Shown: positions 18,652 through 27,779, numbered from the stretch's first letter. The stretch is 64,000 bases of DNA from Enterococcus sp. 9D6_DIV0238 (GCF_002174455.2 NZ_CP147246.1:1763501-1827500), one strand, 5' to 3'. Numbers and translations: made by a program. Notes: generated from the letters alone by a model not told the origin.

Positions 18652-20160
18652 TCATAGGCTTAGAAATAATTCCCTGTAAAAAATTTGGTTGATCATATCG
18701 ATCATTTTTCCCCATTGCTCAGGGTTTAGCTGTTCGTCAAAGTAAAAGTGCTCTGTTTTTGGATCAATGTTTTCATAAGAATCTGAAATGACCAAATCTG
18801 CTGCCAGTACATCGCTAGTAAATATAATCCGCTCATGATTATAAACATCTAGAATAATCTTCTTGATTCCTTCAGCCAAAATCAAATTATTATTAAAAAT
18901 CACACAGATCAGTAAACTGCCAGCCTTTTTGTTTAGGTAGATCCCTGAATAAAGCGTCAAGGTCAGAATCGATATTACACCATTGAGTGCTTGCTTTTTG
19001 ATCTTTGGATAAAACTCTTGACGCTGAATGATCGTGGTGATTTTCTGAAATGTCTCCACATTTTTCTCATCATAGTCGATCATAGAATGAAATGAAAGAT
19101 CATTTCGATAATAACCAGAAATATCAATCGTGATATGCTTGATATAAATAAGCAATATAAGCAAATAAAAATAAAATATCGTGTAACCTTCCTCTGAATA
19201 GTTTAAGTCAAATTCTATTCTTATTTCCTCGATCAACTTCGTGGTATGTTTAGCAATTTCAAGTGATGAGCGTTGGTAAGCTTCCACGATTTTCTTTCTT
19301 GTCTCAGGCGAATCTAAATTGTAGATCAAGCCTCTAGTTGCAAACAGCAATAATGCCCGTTCTTTGTGGTATTGTTCTGTTGAGACATGCTGTTTCAATA
19401 TCGGCAATATTTCCAGTTCTTTATTATCAAAGTAAGCAATATCTGCTAAAAACTCTTCCGAAAGAGCGACATAATTCTTTTGCCAAAGTGCCCTTCTAAG
19501 GGTGATCAGTTGGATAAATCGTAATTTGGCCTGCTGAGATTCTGATAAAGAGTCTGCATGGTCAAAATAGTGTTCAAAGTCTTTGGTCTCCAACCACGCT
19601 TCAGGATAATTTTTATTATCAAACGTCGTAGATTTAAAGACAGACCAATAGGAATAAAAACTAAATAATCGTACACCGATTTCATTTCCTATTAACGGAC
19701 TGGATATCTCTTCAAACGAAATTTTTCCGCCAAAGGGAATCAGCATTTCCTTTAACACCCGCAATTGTTTATACACTGATGAGCTGCTCATATGCATATC
19801 CAGCGCCATTGCATCGATCGATGGATAATTTTTTTTCAGTAAGGTATCCAACAAGAAAAATATTCCGCTTTTTTGAACATAAAATAGATGGATATAATCG
19901 ATCAAATAGCCAATACTAAACGTTTTTTCAGTCTGAATCTGATAGGTACCCGTATGACTATTTTGGATCAAGTGAACGTTATCCTCAAAGGCATCCTCTA
20001 CCTCTGCTGCTAAATCATGTATATATCGGCTGAGGGTACTCTTGGTCAGATGATAGGTGTCCAGTAATTCATTGAAGCTTAGCCCATTCTTTGCGAAAAC
20101 AATTGCCTTGAATAACTCAAATTTCATCCGCTCTTTTTTTCCCATGAAAGAATTTCGCAT
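18652..20160 (-). CDS. Mga-like helix-turn-helix regulator
   Basis: A 502-residue cytosolic regulator of the Mga/AtxA-like class. The N-terminus holds a winged helix-turn-helix (SFNELLDTYHLTKSTLSRYIHDL, about residues 28-50) and a second HTH region (about 115-135, AMDMHMSSSSVYKQLRVLKEM), followed by a long helical region that may include PRD-like folds. The ATG at 20160 has an AAGGAG site. It lies directly upstream of WxL cluster A in the same direction and is the likely regulator of it. A second protein of the class is encoded at 33166-34611. Confidence 0.8.
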   Translation of the reverse strand: MRNSFMGKKERMKFELFKAIVFAKNGLSFNELLDTYHLTKSTLSRYIHDLAAEVEDAFEDNVHLIQNSHTGTYQIQTEKTFSIGYLIDYIHLFYVQKSGIFFLLDTLLKKNYPSIDAMALDMHMSSSSVYKQLRVLKEMLIPFGGKISFEEISSPLIGNEIGVRLFSFYSYWSVFKSTTFDNKNYPEAWLETKDFEHYFDHADSLSESQQAKLRFIQLITLRRALWQKNYVALSEEFLADIAYFDNKELEILPILKQHVSTEQYHKERALLLFATRGLIYNLDSPETRKKIVEAYQRSSLEIAKHTTKLIEEIRIEFDLNYSEEGYTIFYFYLLILLIYIKHITIDISGYYRNDLSFHSMIDYDEKNVETFQKITTIIQRQEFYPKIKKQALNGVISILTLTLYSGIYLNKKAGSLLICVIFNNNLILAEGIKKIILDVYNHERIIFTSDVLAADLVISDSYENIDPKTEHFYFDEQLNPEQWGKMIDMINQIFYRELFLSL

Positions 20161-20264
20161 CGTAGTCTCCTTATGATCATCTATTTTTTCCGTTCAAATG
20201 CTTCTCTGTTATTATAGAATACTTTGCGTTACTCTTGTGCAAAAACGCTCAAGAAAGAACAGAC

Positions 20265-20309
20265 AAAAAAAGAGCGACTTTCTTTGTCACATCCATGTAA
20301 CAGTCGCTC
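20265..20309 (-). terminator. Terminator after ymdB
   Basis: GAGCGACT pairs with AGTCGCTC around an inner imperfect stem, and seven T residues follow on the minus strand. Confidence 0.85.
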
Positions 20310-20327
20310 GGCTCTATCTTAATTTAA

Positions 20328-21125
20328 TTATTCTTCAAATGGACGATCTTCACTGATTTGTATCGGCTCGATTTTTTTTGCTTGCCCTGTTTGATCATCA
20401 ATATCAATGATACATGCTGATAAAATACTGCGTCCTTCTTCAACGACTTCAAATCGTTTTGGTAATGCTGTTAAGAATTTTTCAATGACCGGTCCACGCT
20501 TCATACCTAAAATGCCATCATAAGGACCTGTCATACCAACATCACTTAAAAAAGCGGTTCCTGCCGGAAGAATACGTGCATCATTCGTTTGTACATGTGT
20601 ATGTGTGCCTATAACAGCACTGACTTTTCCGTCTAAAAACCAGCTCATAGCTTGTTTTTCACTGGTTGTTTCTCCATGAAAATCAACAAAGATCAACGGT
20701 GTTCTTTTGCGTGCTGCTGAGACTAATTCTTCTGCTTTACGGAACGGATCATCGATATCTGCCATAAACACTCGAGCCTGCATATTGATCACTGCTAACT
20801 CAAGCTGATTGACCTTCACGAAAACCATTCCTTGTCCTGGGGTACCTTCTGGGAAATTGGCTGGACGGATCATCTTTTTTGCCTCATCGATAAACTCGAA
20901 AATATCCTTATTATCCCACGTATGATTGCCTAAAGTCACCACATCTACACCATCTTGTAAAAACTTTTTATAGATTTTCCCAGTGATCCCTCGACCAGAT
21001 GCAGCATTTTCTCCATTCGCAATCGTTACTTGCGGACGGTATTTTTTCTTTAGTTTAGGTAAATAAGTGCTGATCGCCTCACGCCCCATTGAACCAACAA
21101 CGTCGCCTATAAATAATATACGCAA
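20328..21125 (-). CDS. ymdB: YmdB-family metallophosphodiesterase
   Basis: YmdB is a calcineurin-like phosphoesterase that hydrolyses 2',3'-cyclic nucleotides and affects biofilm and motility decisions in Bacillus. The metal-binding blocks are FIGDVVGSMGR, NGENAASGRGI, LGNHTWDNKDI, DFHGETTSEK and GTHTHVQTND. I place the start at a TTG (21125), giving (M)RILFIGDVVG and 265 residues, the family length; GAGGAAA lies just upstream, whereas the longer frame to 21200 adds a non-conserved basic extension. In Bacillus ymdB follows rny directly; here rny is 18 kb upstream (39146-40702). Confidence 0.93.
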   Translation of the reverse strand: MRILFIGDVVGSMGREAISTYLPKLKKKYRPQVTIANGENAASGRGITGKIYKKFLQDGVDVVTLGNHTWDNKDIFEFIDEAKKMIRPANFPEGTPGQGMVFVKVNQLELAVINMQARVFMADIDDPFRKAEELVSAARKRTPLIFVDFHGETTSEKQAMSWFLDGKVSAVIGTHTHVQTNDARILPAGTAFLSDVGMTGPYDGILGMKRGPVIEKFLTALPKRFEVVEEGRSILSACIIDIDDQTGQAKKIEPIQISEDRPFEE

Positions 21126-21521
21126 AAAATTTCCTCTTCTCTTTTGATTTCTATGTCTCATTATAGAGGTTTTTAAATTGGAATAAAAGGACTTATTCAC
21201 TATTTTCTATCTAAGCAGTATCACAGACAACTTTCTTCATAAAAATTTGAAATTCTCAATTAAAGCTAAAAACTAAAATCAACTCTAAATACACTTTTTG
21301 TTTTTATACAAAAACTATTGATAAACTATTTATAATATTTTGGATATTTGATATTATTACTAAAGGGAAGATATTTGGTATACTTTGATATGTATATGAA
21401 GAAACGATCATCTTTTGGAGCAAGGGATCCCTTTGATCAAAATTCTTAATGTTATGTCTTCTTCTATTACGATCATAAGTAATGCATTTCTTATTTTATA
21501 CTTTAAAAAGAGGGAGAGTCC
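21126..21521. other. AT-rich divergent regulatory region between ymdB and an XRE gene
   Basis: No gene is seen. The 396-bp stretch must hold the ymdB promoter (leftward) and the promoter of the XRE gene (rightward), but it is so AT-rich that several weak -10-like boxes occur and I cannot choose one. Confidence 0.5.
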
Positions 21522-21737
21522 ATGAGAAAAAACAGTAAAAACCCAAACAAGCTACAAGAAGTCCGCAGTACCTGTGATATCACACAAGAAGAACTTGCAG
21601 ATCAAGTCAATGTTTCGATCCAAACGATTCAAAGTATTGAAAAGGGCAGATATAAACCTTCTGACTCTTTAGCGTTTAGTATCGCCAGTTTTCTAAATAG
21701 AGAAGTCAGCGATATTTTTATGCAATCTCAAGGATAA
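21522..21737 (+). CDS. Small XRE/Cro-C1 family regulator
   Basis: A 71-residue protein made almost wholly of one helix-turn-helix domain (ITQEELADQVNVSIQTIQSIEKG, about residues 20-42, then SLAFSIASFL). The AGGGAGAG ribosome site fits the ATG. It resembles the short YozG/YgzD-type regulators often found beside a small membrane or peptide gene. The next gene, 149 bases downstream on the same strand, encodes a modulin-like peptide. Confidence 0.9.
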   Translation: MRKNSKNPNKLQEVRSTCDITQEELADQVNVSIQTIQSIEKGRYKPSDSLAFSIASFLNREVSDIFMQSQG

Positions 21738-21886
21738 TAAAGATGATTTCTTCAGTTTACTGAATTTTATCCGATTATGACCCTGTTTTGCCAACTTTTT
21801 CTCTCTTTTTCGTCCTCTTCTTATAAAAAACAGATGTATAACAAAAAGTACTATCTATATACTGTTTTATGAAGGGAGGAGAGAGA

Positions 21887-22051
21887 ATGGCATTACAGGG
21901 ATTATTCGACTCGATTCGTGCAGTTGTTCAAAGTGCGATGTATGGAGATTGGATGCATTTGGGATTAAGTATTGTTGATATCGTTCAAAATGCACTTGGT
22001 ATTACATTTGAATTAGCCTATACCTTGCTACGAATGTTAGGGTTAGCTTAA
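21887..22051 (+). CDS. Small amphipathic peptide similar to beta-class phenol-soluble modulins
   Basis: The ATG at 21887 follows a strong GGGAGGAG site and gives a 54-residue peptide without a signal peptide. From residue 5, GLFDSIRAVVQSA and then LGLSIVDIVQNALGI match in order the pattern of staphylococcal PSM-beta (GLFNAIKDTVTAA ... LGTSIVSIVENGVGL). The C-terminus is about ten residues longer and hydrophobic (FELAYTLLRMLGLA). Beta-class modulins are secreted amphipathic peptides with surfactant and biofilm roles. Function here is inferred. No PSM exporter (Pmt-like) genes are seen in the window. Confidence 0.7.
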   Translation: MALQGLFDSIRAVVQSAMYGDWMHLGLSIVDIVQNALGITFELAYTLLRMLGLA

Positions 22052-22071
22052 GCATTTCATGTAAGATACTA

Positions 22072-22115
22072 AAAATAGAGGCGAAGTTATCTGCCGATGC
22101 TTCGTCTCTATTTTT
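22072..22115. terminator. Bidirectional terminator between the modulin-like gene and WxL cluster B
   Basis: AAAATAGAGGCGAAG pairs with CTTCGTCTCTATTTT with one mismatch, with T-runs on both strands. It separates the two convergent units. Confidence 0.85.
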
Positions 22116-22141
22116 GTATACTGTCCAATCTATGAACAAGT

Positions 22142-25100
22142 CTATGGTTCTTGAATGATTTCCCAGGTCACTTCACCTGTGTATTCTTCAGCTAATGTTC
22201 CTTTCGCCGGAACCTCCAATTTAAATCCTTGATTCTTATTTTCAGCTTTATCTAAGATAAAATTGAACTCTTTTTTCGCTTTATCGTTAGTGTCTTGCTT
22301 GTTATTCACCAGTTCACCACCGGTACCGTTCAAGATGATATTGTTTGTACCGTTTTGATAAATCAGTCGTGCATCTTTCAACACTTTATTTCCAGCTGTC
22401 GTAAATTCTTTTGATAAGAACGCGTTCAACCGAATATTCCCTCTAGTCTTAGCTGCACTGGTCGACCCGCTACTAGTGATTTGCCGATTATCTCTTAACG
22501 CTACTTCAAAATCATCTGTACTATCATAGGCAAGTACCTGTTCAAACGGCGAAACGAATCCTGTTTCAAAGGTCAATAAATCAGGAACTGTCAAAGTCAG
22601 CAGTCCTTCATATTTATAGTAGACCGCTTCACTGTCATAAGGAAATACAGCTGCTTCTTCTGTTCCTGTGACTTTTCCTTGATCAAAATTCAAGAAACGA
22701 TAATCTGCACTTTCTGTATTCATTTTTGCCAGCTGCTCTTTCACTTCTTTTTGTTCTTTTAAATCGATCGTTGAACCATTACCGCCTGCAATCGTTATCG
22801 GCGTGACCGTTTCGATATCCGTCCCATCCTGATACGTAAAATGAACCACGATTTTACCTTCTTTGACGTAGGGAATCGTCAATTTGTTTTCCTGTGTCGG
22901 TGACAGGACGATCTCTTTTCCAGGCTCGCCGTATTCTTCATTTGATAAATAACCGTCCGGTGCTTTGATTTCTTTCAATGTATAATTCGTTACGACATAG
23001 TCTTTTAAAACGATTTGACCATTAGCGTTCGTCGTGACCGTATCTACAAGCTTGCCATTCTTATCGATGACTTCATAAGTCGCACCTGCGACCGGCTTGT
23101 TCGTGACAGAGTCAACTGTATTGATCGTCATATCCTTCAAAATCAGATTTCCACCGCCGCCAGCACCAGAGTTATCGATATCGAATTTTCCTGACCAGTA
23201 GTTTGACATATAACCTTGTGTCGTAACATTATTATTATAGTTCGTAAATGGATGTGTAGCTCCTCCACCAGAATAGTTTTTGGTTCCACTCGTATTGAAA
23301 CTCCATGTCGTTTTTACGATCAATCCGTTTTTAAGTTGGTCATCGTTGATGTTTACATACCAATTAGAATAACCGCCTCCGCCTATTGAAACTGTCGATG
23401 CTGGCAGAGGATTGCCACCTCCATCAGTGACTTCTCTCAGACTCGGCAATTCCCTCATTTCATTTGCCGGTACCATCGAGGCAATTGTGACTTGTGTTCC
23501 TTTTATCAAAGCAAACCCATTATTTTTTTTGATCGTCAATGTTGCTTCTGCAATATTTGCATAAGATTGGCTCGTAGCAAAGGTAAAGCTAGCCGGCAGT
23601 CGATTATTGAAATACAGCCATGATGTTTGATTGACAGGATCAGTATTTTCATTTGTTTGGGAAAGTTTTACAGCATCACCAGCAACATTATAGTAGTTAT
23701 TTTTAGCAAAAGTAAAACTAACAATGATCGGTTTCGTCAATTTTTTATTTTTTATAACCAGTTGGCCGTCCTCTATTTTCAACTCTGGATACTCTTCATT
23801 GTCAGAAGAAAGCTCTTCTCCCAATAGTAAGTTGTTATAGTCAGTCGTAGAAAATTGTTTCACGGTATTGACCGAAAATTTTCCATCTAAAATAGTTACG
23901 TCCAAGCTTTTAAAATTGGCTACTATCTCATTATTAGACACTTTGGCTCCTCCAGGATTGATCAATAGCTTCACTTGATTTACTGGTTGTTCTTTTAAGA
24001 GTTCTGTCATTGAATTTGAATTATTTTTACTAAGCAAAAATGGCGCATTTGTAATAAGATAGCTTGGTACATACGCATAACCTACTGTAGGAAATTCTTT
24101 TTCATCTGAAGAAGCAAATTTAAGCTTTGGAGTGATCGTGTTCGTTGCACGTGAGTACAATTTATCCACCGTCAGTAAATCGACTTCCGTACTGTAAGTA
24201 ATCGTCAATTTTTCTTTGATCGTTTTCAAAAATTTGATCTCAAAAGAATCTGGTTTAGTCACTAACTCATAGTCGGTTCCTTCGACTAACTCTTTTTGTA
24301 TCAGACTTTTCCCAAAGGGAACAGAGGTGATCTTCAGATTGTTTAGTGTTCCAGCTTTAACGCCATTTCCAAAAGTATCTGTGATTTTAGTGACTTCTTG
24401 ATACAGAGAATTGACGGTTGCAGTCCAATTGATCACACTTTTATCTGTATTGAAGGTTCCTGTTTTTACATTATTGTCTTGGCCTTTAAATGTTGTTCCT
24501 CCACTAGTTTGATAACCATTTCCTGAAAGAACAAAGCGACTATTGTAAGGATTCTTTACTGTTTCGTCCATCCCCACATAAATATCTAATCCAAATGTAT
24601 CTGTTGTATCTTCACCTAAATACGTCAATGTGATTTGCCCAAAGACATCACTAGTGATTTCCCAGTTACTGATCCCCTTTTTAGTCCCTTCAACGATCGA
24701 CCCATTCGCATTGAATGTTACCTTATACTCTTGAGCTAACTTGGTGTCAATTGCCACTAATGCCGGATCACCTTCATTCGTCAAGGTAAAGCTGTCCCCT
24801 TTTTTCAACGATTGATTGGTTCCATTGATATAGATCGGTGTTTTAACGATTCGTTCATTATCTTTGACATTTGCGTCATAGATGATCGTTCCTAAGCCCA
24901 GATAGCCTAATTCAACGACTCTAAAGTTTAAATAGTATCTACTTAGAGAAAGAAAATTGCTTGTTGTTTCTCCTTGATAGATCCAAAAAGAGATTGCCAT
25001 TGAAACAGAGCCTGTTTTCCCGTTTGAAATCGGGTTGAAGCCAGTATAGTCAAAGGTCACTTCACCTCCAGATACTTCTAGTGCTTCATGAAAGCGTTCG

Positions 25101-25972
25101 TTGAACTTCAACTGAGCAGAACCAGCTGTTTTAGGGACAACAGTAAAATCTTCACCGATCTTTAGTTCCTTTTTCTCGCCGATTCGATCCCCATTGATCG
25201 TTGTTTCATACGTGTAAAATTTGTAAGAATTAAGGTCATGTGTCGTATTGACATAGCCATCCGTCCAGTAACTTGGGAGCAATTTTTGACCCCAGTCTAC
25301 CTGAAGCATATTTTGAGATAAATCGACATGCATATAATTGACATTCATTTCAGGAAATTTACCGCCCCAATCAGGCATCAGGCTGACCTCATTGTCTTCT
25401 TTATCGAATGTCTTACCATATAAATATTGACTGCTATCTTTCACATAGAGATGAAAGATATAAATTGTTGGTGTTTGTGTTTCAAAGGGCATCTCTTGTT
25501 TTGAATTTAGCGAGGTATCAAAATTGATCCGTGTCACTAAATCTAAATTATATTCAGCTGACTGTACGTCTTTGACCATAGTCAATGTCAGTTTTCTGGT
25601 CGTTGGATCGATCTTGTATACCGCCGTATCACTTAATTCACCTTCAATTACCGCTGAATAAGTAAATCCTTGCGGTAATGTAGTTTCAAATGTATCACCG
25701 ACTTTATAATCCTTATTGGTGAACTTGAAATTCATCGTTACTTTTACTTCTGAATTATTTTTCAGGTAGTCTTCTTGTTTCATCACTCGGTTTTTTTCTG
25801 CTGGAACGATGATTTTGACACTTTGAAAAATATTGTCTGTGATTGCTCTTGTTGCTTTTATTTCTTGTGCTTGAAGCTTATTTTTTGCACTTAAGGAGGT
25901 CATTAAAATAAAGCTCATTATTAAACTAACCCCTAAAACCATCAAAGAGAGAATATACTTTTTGTTTTTCAT
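22142..25972 (-). CDS. Giant WxL-type adhesin with collagen-binding-like and SpaA/Cna-B domains
   Basis: The 1276-residue product starts with a signal peptide (about residues 1-37). The N-terminal half contains adhesin-like beta domains in a long Thr/Asn-rich beta region. A Cna-B/SpaA-type repeat domain (about 946-1039, NKPVAGATYEVIDKNGK ... EIKAPDGYLS) and a MucBP-like stretch (about 1040-1124) follow, then a C-terminal WxL-type domain. The WxL motifs are degenerate: the first tryptophan is missing (NIRLNA, about 1179) and the second reads W-E-I (about 1270). It is the last gene of cluster B. The ribosome site lies 36 bases upstream of the ATG behind a hairpin; an in-frame ATT at 26002 is another possible start. 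Confidence 0.82.
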   Translation of the reverse strand: MKNKKYILSLMVLGVSLIMSFILMTSLSAKNKLQAQEIKATRAITDNIFQSVKIIVPAEKNRVMKQEDYLKNNSEVKVTMNFKFTNKDYKVGDTFETTLPQGFTYSAVIEGELSDTAVYKIDPTTRKLTLTMVKDVQSAEYNLDLVTRINFDTSLNSKQEMPFETQTPTIYIFHLYVKDSSQYLYGKTFDKEDNEVSLMPDWGGKFPEMNVNYMHVDLSQNMLQVDWGQKLLPSYWTDGYVNTTHDLNSYKFYTYETTINGDRIGEKKELKIGEDFTVVPKTAGSAQLKFNERFHEALEVSGGEVTFDYTGFNPISNGKTGSVSMAISFWIYQGETTSNFLSLSRYYLNFRVVELGYLGLGTIIYDANVKDNERIVKTPIYINGTNQSLKKGDSFTLTNEGDPALVAIDTKLAQEYKVTFNANGSIVEGTKKGISNWEITSDVFGQITLTYLGEDTTDTFGLDIYVGMDETVKNPYNSRFVLSGNGYQTSGGTTFKGQDNNVKTGTFNTDKSVINWTATVNSLYQEVTKITDTFGNGVKAGTLNNLKITSVPFGKSLIQKELVEGTDYELVTKPDSFEIKFLKTIKEKLTITYSTEVDLLTVDKLYSRATNTITPKLKFASSDEKEFPTVGYAYVPSYLITNAPFLLSKNNSNSMTELLKEQPVNQVKLLINPGGAKVSNNEIVANFKSLDVTILDGKFSVNTVKQFSTTDYNNLLLGEELSSDNEEYPELKIEDGQLVIKNKKLTKPIIVSFTFAKNNYYNVAGDAVKLSQTNENTDPVNQTSWLYFNNRLPASFTFATSQSYANIAEATLTIKKNNGFALIKGTQVTIASMVPANEMRELPSLREVTDGGGNPLPASTVSIGGGGYSNWYVNINDDQLKNGLIVKTTWSFNTSGTKNYSGGGATHPFTNYNNNVTTQGYMSNYWSGKFDIDNSGAGGGGNLILKDMTINTVDSVTNKPVAGATYEVIDKNGKLVDTVTTNANGQIVLKDYVVTNYTLKEIKAPDGYLSNEEYGEPGKEIVLSPTQENKLTIPYVKEGKIVVHFTYQDGTDIETVTPITIAGGNGSTIDLKEQKEVKEQLAKMNTESADYRFLNFDQGKVTGTEEAAVFPYDSEAVYYKYEGLLTLTVPDLLTFETGFVSPFEQVLAYDSTDDFEVALRDNRQITSSGSTSAAKTRGNIRLNAFLSKEFTTAGNKVLKDARLIYQNGTNNIILNGTGGELVNNKQDTNDKAKKEFNFILDKAENKNQGFKLEVPAKGTLAEEYTGEVTWEIIQEP

Positions 25973-25980
25973 GTTAAGTA

Positions 25981-26016
25981 TTGAAATAATAGCTATTTCA
26001 ATGGTTCACTCCTCTC
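25981..26016 (-). promoter_or_regulatory. Ribosome site and hairpin upstream of the giant WxL gene
   Basis: On the minus strand GAGAGGAG (26009-26016) is followed by a perfect 8-bp stem TTGAAATA/TATTTCAA (25981-26001), and the ATG comes 8 bases later. The hairpin either brings the ribosome site near the ATG or hides an unusual ATT start at 26002. Confidence 0.5.
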
Positions 26017-26053
26017 ATTTCGTTCGATAAATAACAACAACCCTTGTTTATTT

Positions 26054-26686
26054 TCATTTTACATATGCAAATTCAATCCGTTCATTTGAAAAATAGCTAC
26101 TGTTTAAAAATAGTTTTTCTTGTTTTTTATCCCAGTGAATATTTTCCAATGTCACATGCACAACTTTATTTAAATCAGCCTGTGATTGAATTTTTTGAAT
26201 CCCCTTTTGTGTATATTGTAATGTGAGCTCTTTATCTGTTTGTTTAGAAACTATATATATATCTGATTTTTTTTTCAGCTTATCAAGTTCCTCTTTAGAA
26301 AAATCAGCCTTGTTTATTTTCATCAATAATTTCACTTGGTCACCCTCATACGTGTTGATGCCAGAAGCCTTCCAAGTACCTGCGTATAGCAAAGACAAGC
26401 CTTTGTTTTGCTGATAATTTGGAATCGTCAGCTCCCATGACCGACCTGTACTTCTCAACTTCAGTGTTTCATCAGTTGATGCCCAATGGCCCTCGATCTT
26501 TGCAGTAAACGGGTAACAGAGATAGCCTGCGAAACCTCCAGCAATCACTACAAGAATAAGCAAACAAAGCGTCACATAAAAAGCCAATGGATAGTGCTTA
26601 TTTTCGTTTAGCTCTTCCTGATTTTCCAGAAGCGGCTCCATTTGTTGGTCGTTGTTTTCGTTTGTCATTGGTTGGTCGTTTGTCAT
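26054..26686 (-). CDS. Membrane-anchored protein of WxL cluster B, unknown function
   Basis: The 210-residue protein has an acidic, Asn/Gln-rich cytoplasmic N-terminus (about residues 1-30), one transmembrane helix (YVTLCLLILVVIAGGFAGYL, about 33-52) and an extracellular part of mixed polar sequence with no domain I recognise. The repeated pattern G-H-W-A-S-T-D-E-T-L and later G-T-W-K-A-S resembles lipocalin-like or DUF-type beta barrels, which is only an impression. The ATG at 26686 has AAAAGGAAAAG upstream and lies 89 bases inside the preceding DUF916 gene. The position between a DUF916 gene and a WxL gene suggests a role in display or assembly. Confidence 0.75.
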   Translation of the reverse strand: MTNDQPMTNENNDQQMEPLLENQEELNENKHYPLAFYVTLCLLILVVIAGGFAGYLCYPFTAKIEGHWASTDETLKLRSTGRSWELTIPNYQQNKGLSLLYAGTWKASGINTYEGDQVKLLMKINKADFSKEELDKLKKKSDIYIVSKQTDKELTLQYTQKGIQKIQSQADLNKVVHVTLENIHWDKKQEKLFLNSSYFSNERIEFAYVK

Positions 26687-27779
26687 GTTCTTTTCCTTTT
26701 TTACGCTTTTTTTGTCGTGCCCGTTTTGCTGCTGCCTTACGTTTTTTCTTTTTCTTAGATAAGATGACCAAGACGATGATCAAAATGATCACTAATAAAA
26801 CAAATGCTGCAGCACCGATGATCACATATAGTAAATAGTCTTTTTCTAAATCAACTGCTTGCTCATTTAACTCTCTTGCTTCTTTAGCACTGATCACAAA
26901 TTCTTGATCAAATGTCCACTCTTGTCCTGTATCTTCTGATTTCGCTTTTACCTTAGCGGTATATGTGCCAGCCGCAAACGGCTGATTTTCCCAACTTATC
27001 GGGATATTATAATTGGTGTTCGGCGCAACGCGATAGCCTTTCACTTTTATTTCATGAAGTGGCGTGCTGTCGCCTTTTTTACTGACAGAGGCTTCATAAG
27101 ATACGTTGTCGATGATCGTCGCTGTTGGATTTTGTAAATTGATTTTGACTGTATTACGTCCAGCAACTTGAGAGGCAAATACTTTCTTGATCTTCAGCTC
27201 TGATTTGGGCAGATCATCAGATTCCCTTAACTGAATTGCGACTGAATAGGCAAAATTATTCGAGATATTAAACCCCTGTTTTGACTCGCCCGTTTCCTGT
27301 TCCTTCGTATCTGCGCTGGTGACACGAATCGCTCCAAGAATCAACCCTTCAAAAGGCTCCTCAGGAATTTCCAGCTTCACTTTTGTCACAGTCGTGCCCT
27401 TTGCCGGAATACTGACCGTCTGCTCTGATGCAGCAATACTGGATAGGGGAAATTTTAGGGAAGAATCTTTGTTTGTATCATCCTCTGTATAAACAAATGA
27501 ACCCCCATCTCCAGTGTAAGCAGGATTGATCTCTATGTTGACTGTTGCATCTTTTTCTCCTTGGTTATACAGTTGAAAAGAAAGCTCTTGCTTTTCTCCT
27601 TGTTTGACTTTCAAATCATAGTAACCTGCATCTTTGGCGATCTGGTTGTCCGGTAAAATCGCTTTAACGGAAATCGGCACTTCTGCTCCATATGCTGGAG
27701 AAAACGACACTAGAAAAGTCAGGCTTAAAAAAAACATGACTTGAAAAAACAAGTACGCTGATTGGTTTTTTACTCTCAT
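26598..27779 (-). CDS. WxL-associated cell-surface protein (DUF916 and DUF3324), basic tail
   Basis: This is the cluster B homologue of 14015-15067. A signal peptide (about residues 1-32, ending in YGA) is followed by two beta domains (DUF916 then DUF3324 type), a transmembrane helix (about residues 318-342, YVIIGAAAFVLLVIILIIVL) and an unusually long Lys/Arg-rich cytoplasmic tail of about 50 residues. The last 89 bases, which encode the end of this tail, also encode the start of the next gene in another frame. The ATG at 27779 has AAAGGAT upstream. Confidence 0.88.
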   Translation of the reverse strand: MRVKNQSAYLFFQVMFFLSLTFLVSFSPAYGAEVPISVKAILPDNQIAKDAGYYDLKVKQGEKQELSFQLYNQGEKDATVNIEINPAYTGDGGSFVYTEDDTNKDSSLKFPLSSIAASEQTVSIPAKGTTVTKVKLEIPEEPFEGLILGAIRVTSADTKEQETGESKQGFNISNNFAYSVAIQLRESDDLPKSELKIKKVFASQVAGRNTVKINLQNPTATIIDNVSYEASVSKKGDSTPLHEIKVKGYRVAPNTNYNIPISWENQPFAAGTYTAKVKAKSEDTGQEWTFDQEFVISAKEARELNEQAVDLEKDYLLYVIIGAAAFVLLVIILIIVLVILSKKKKKRKAAAKRARQKKRKKGKEHDKRPTNDKRKQRPTNGAASGKSGRAKRK

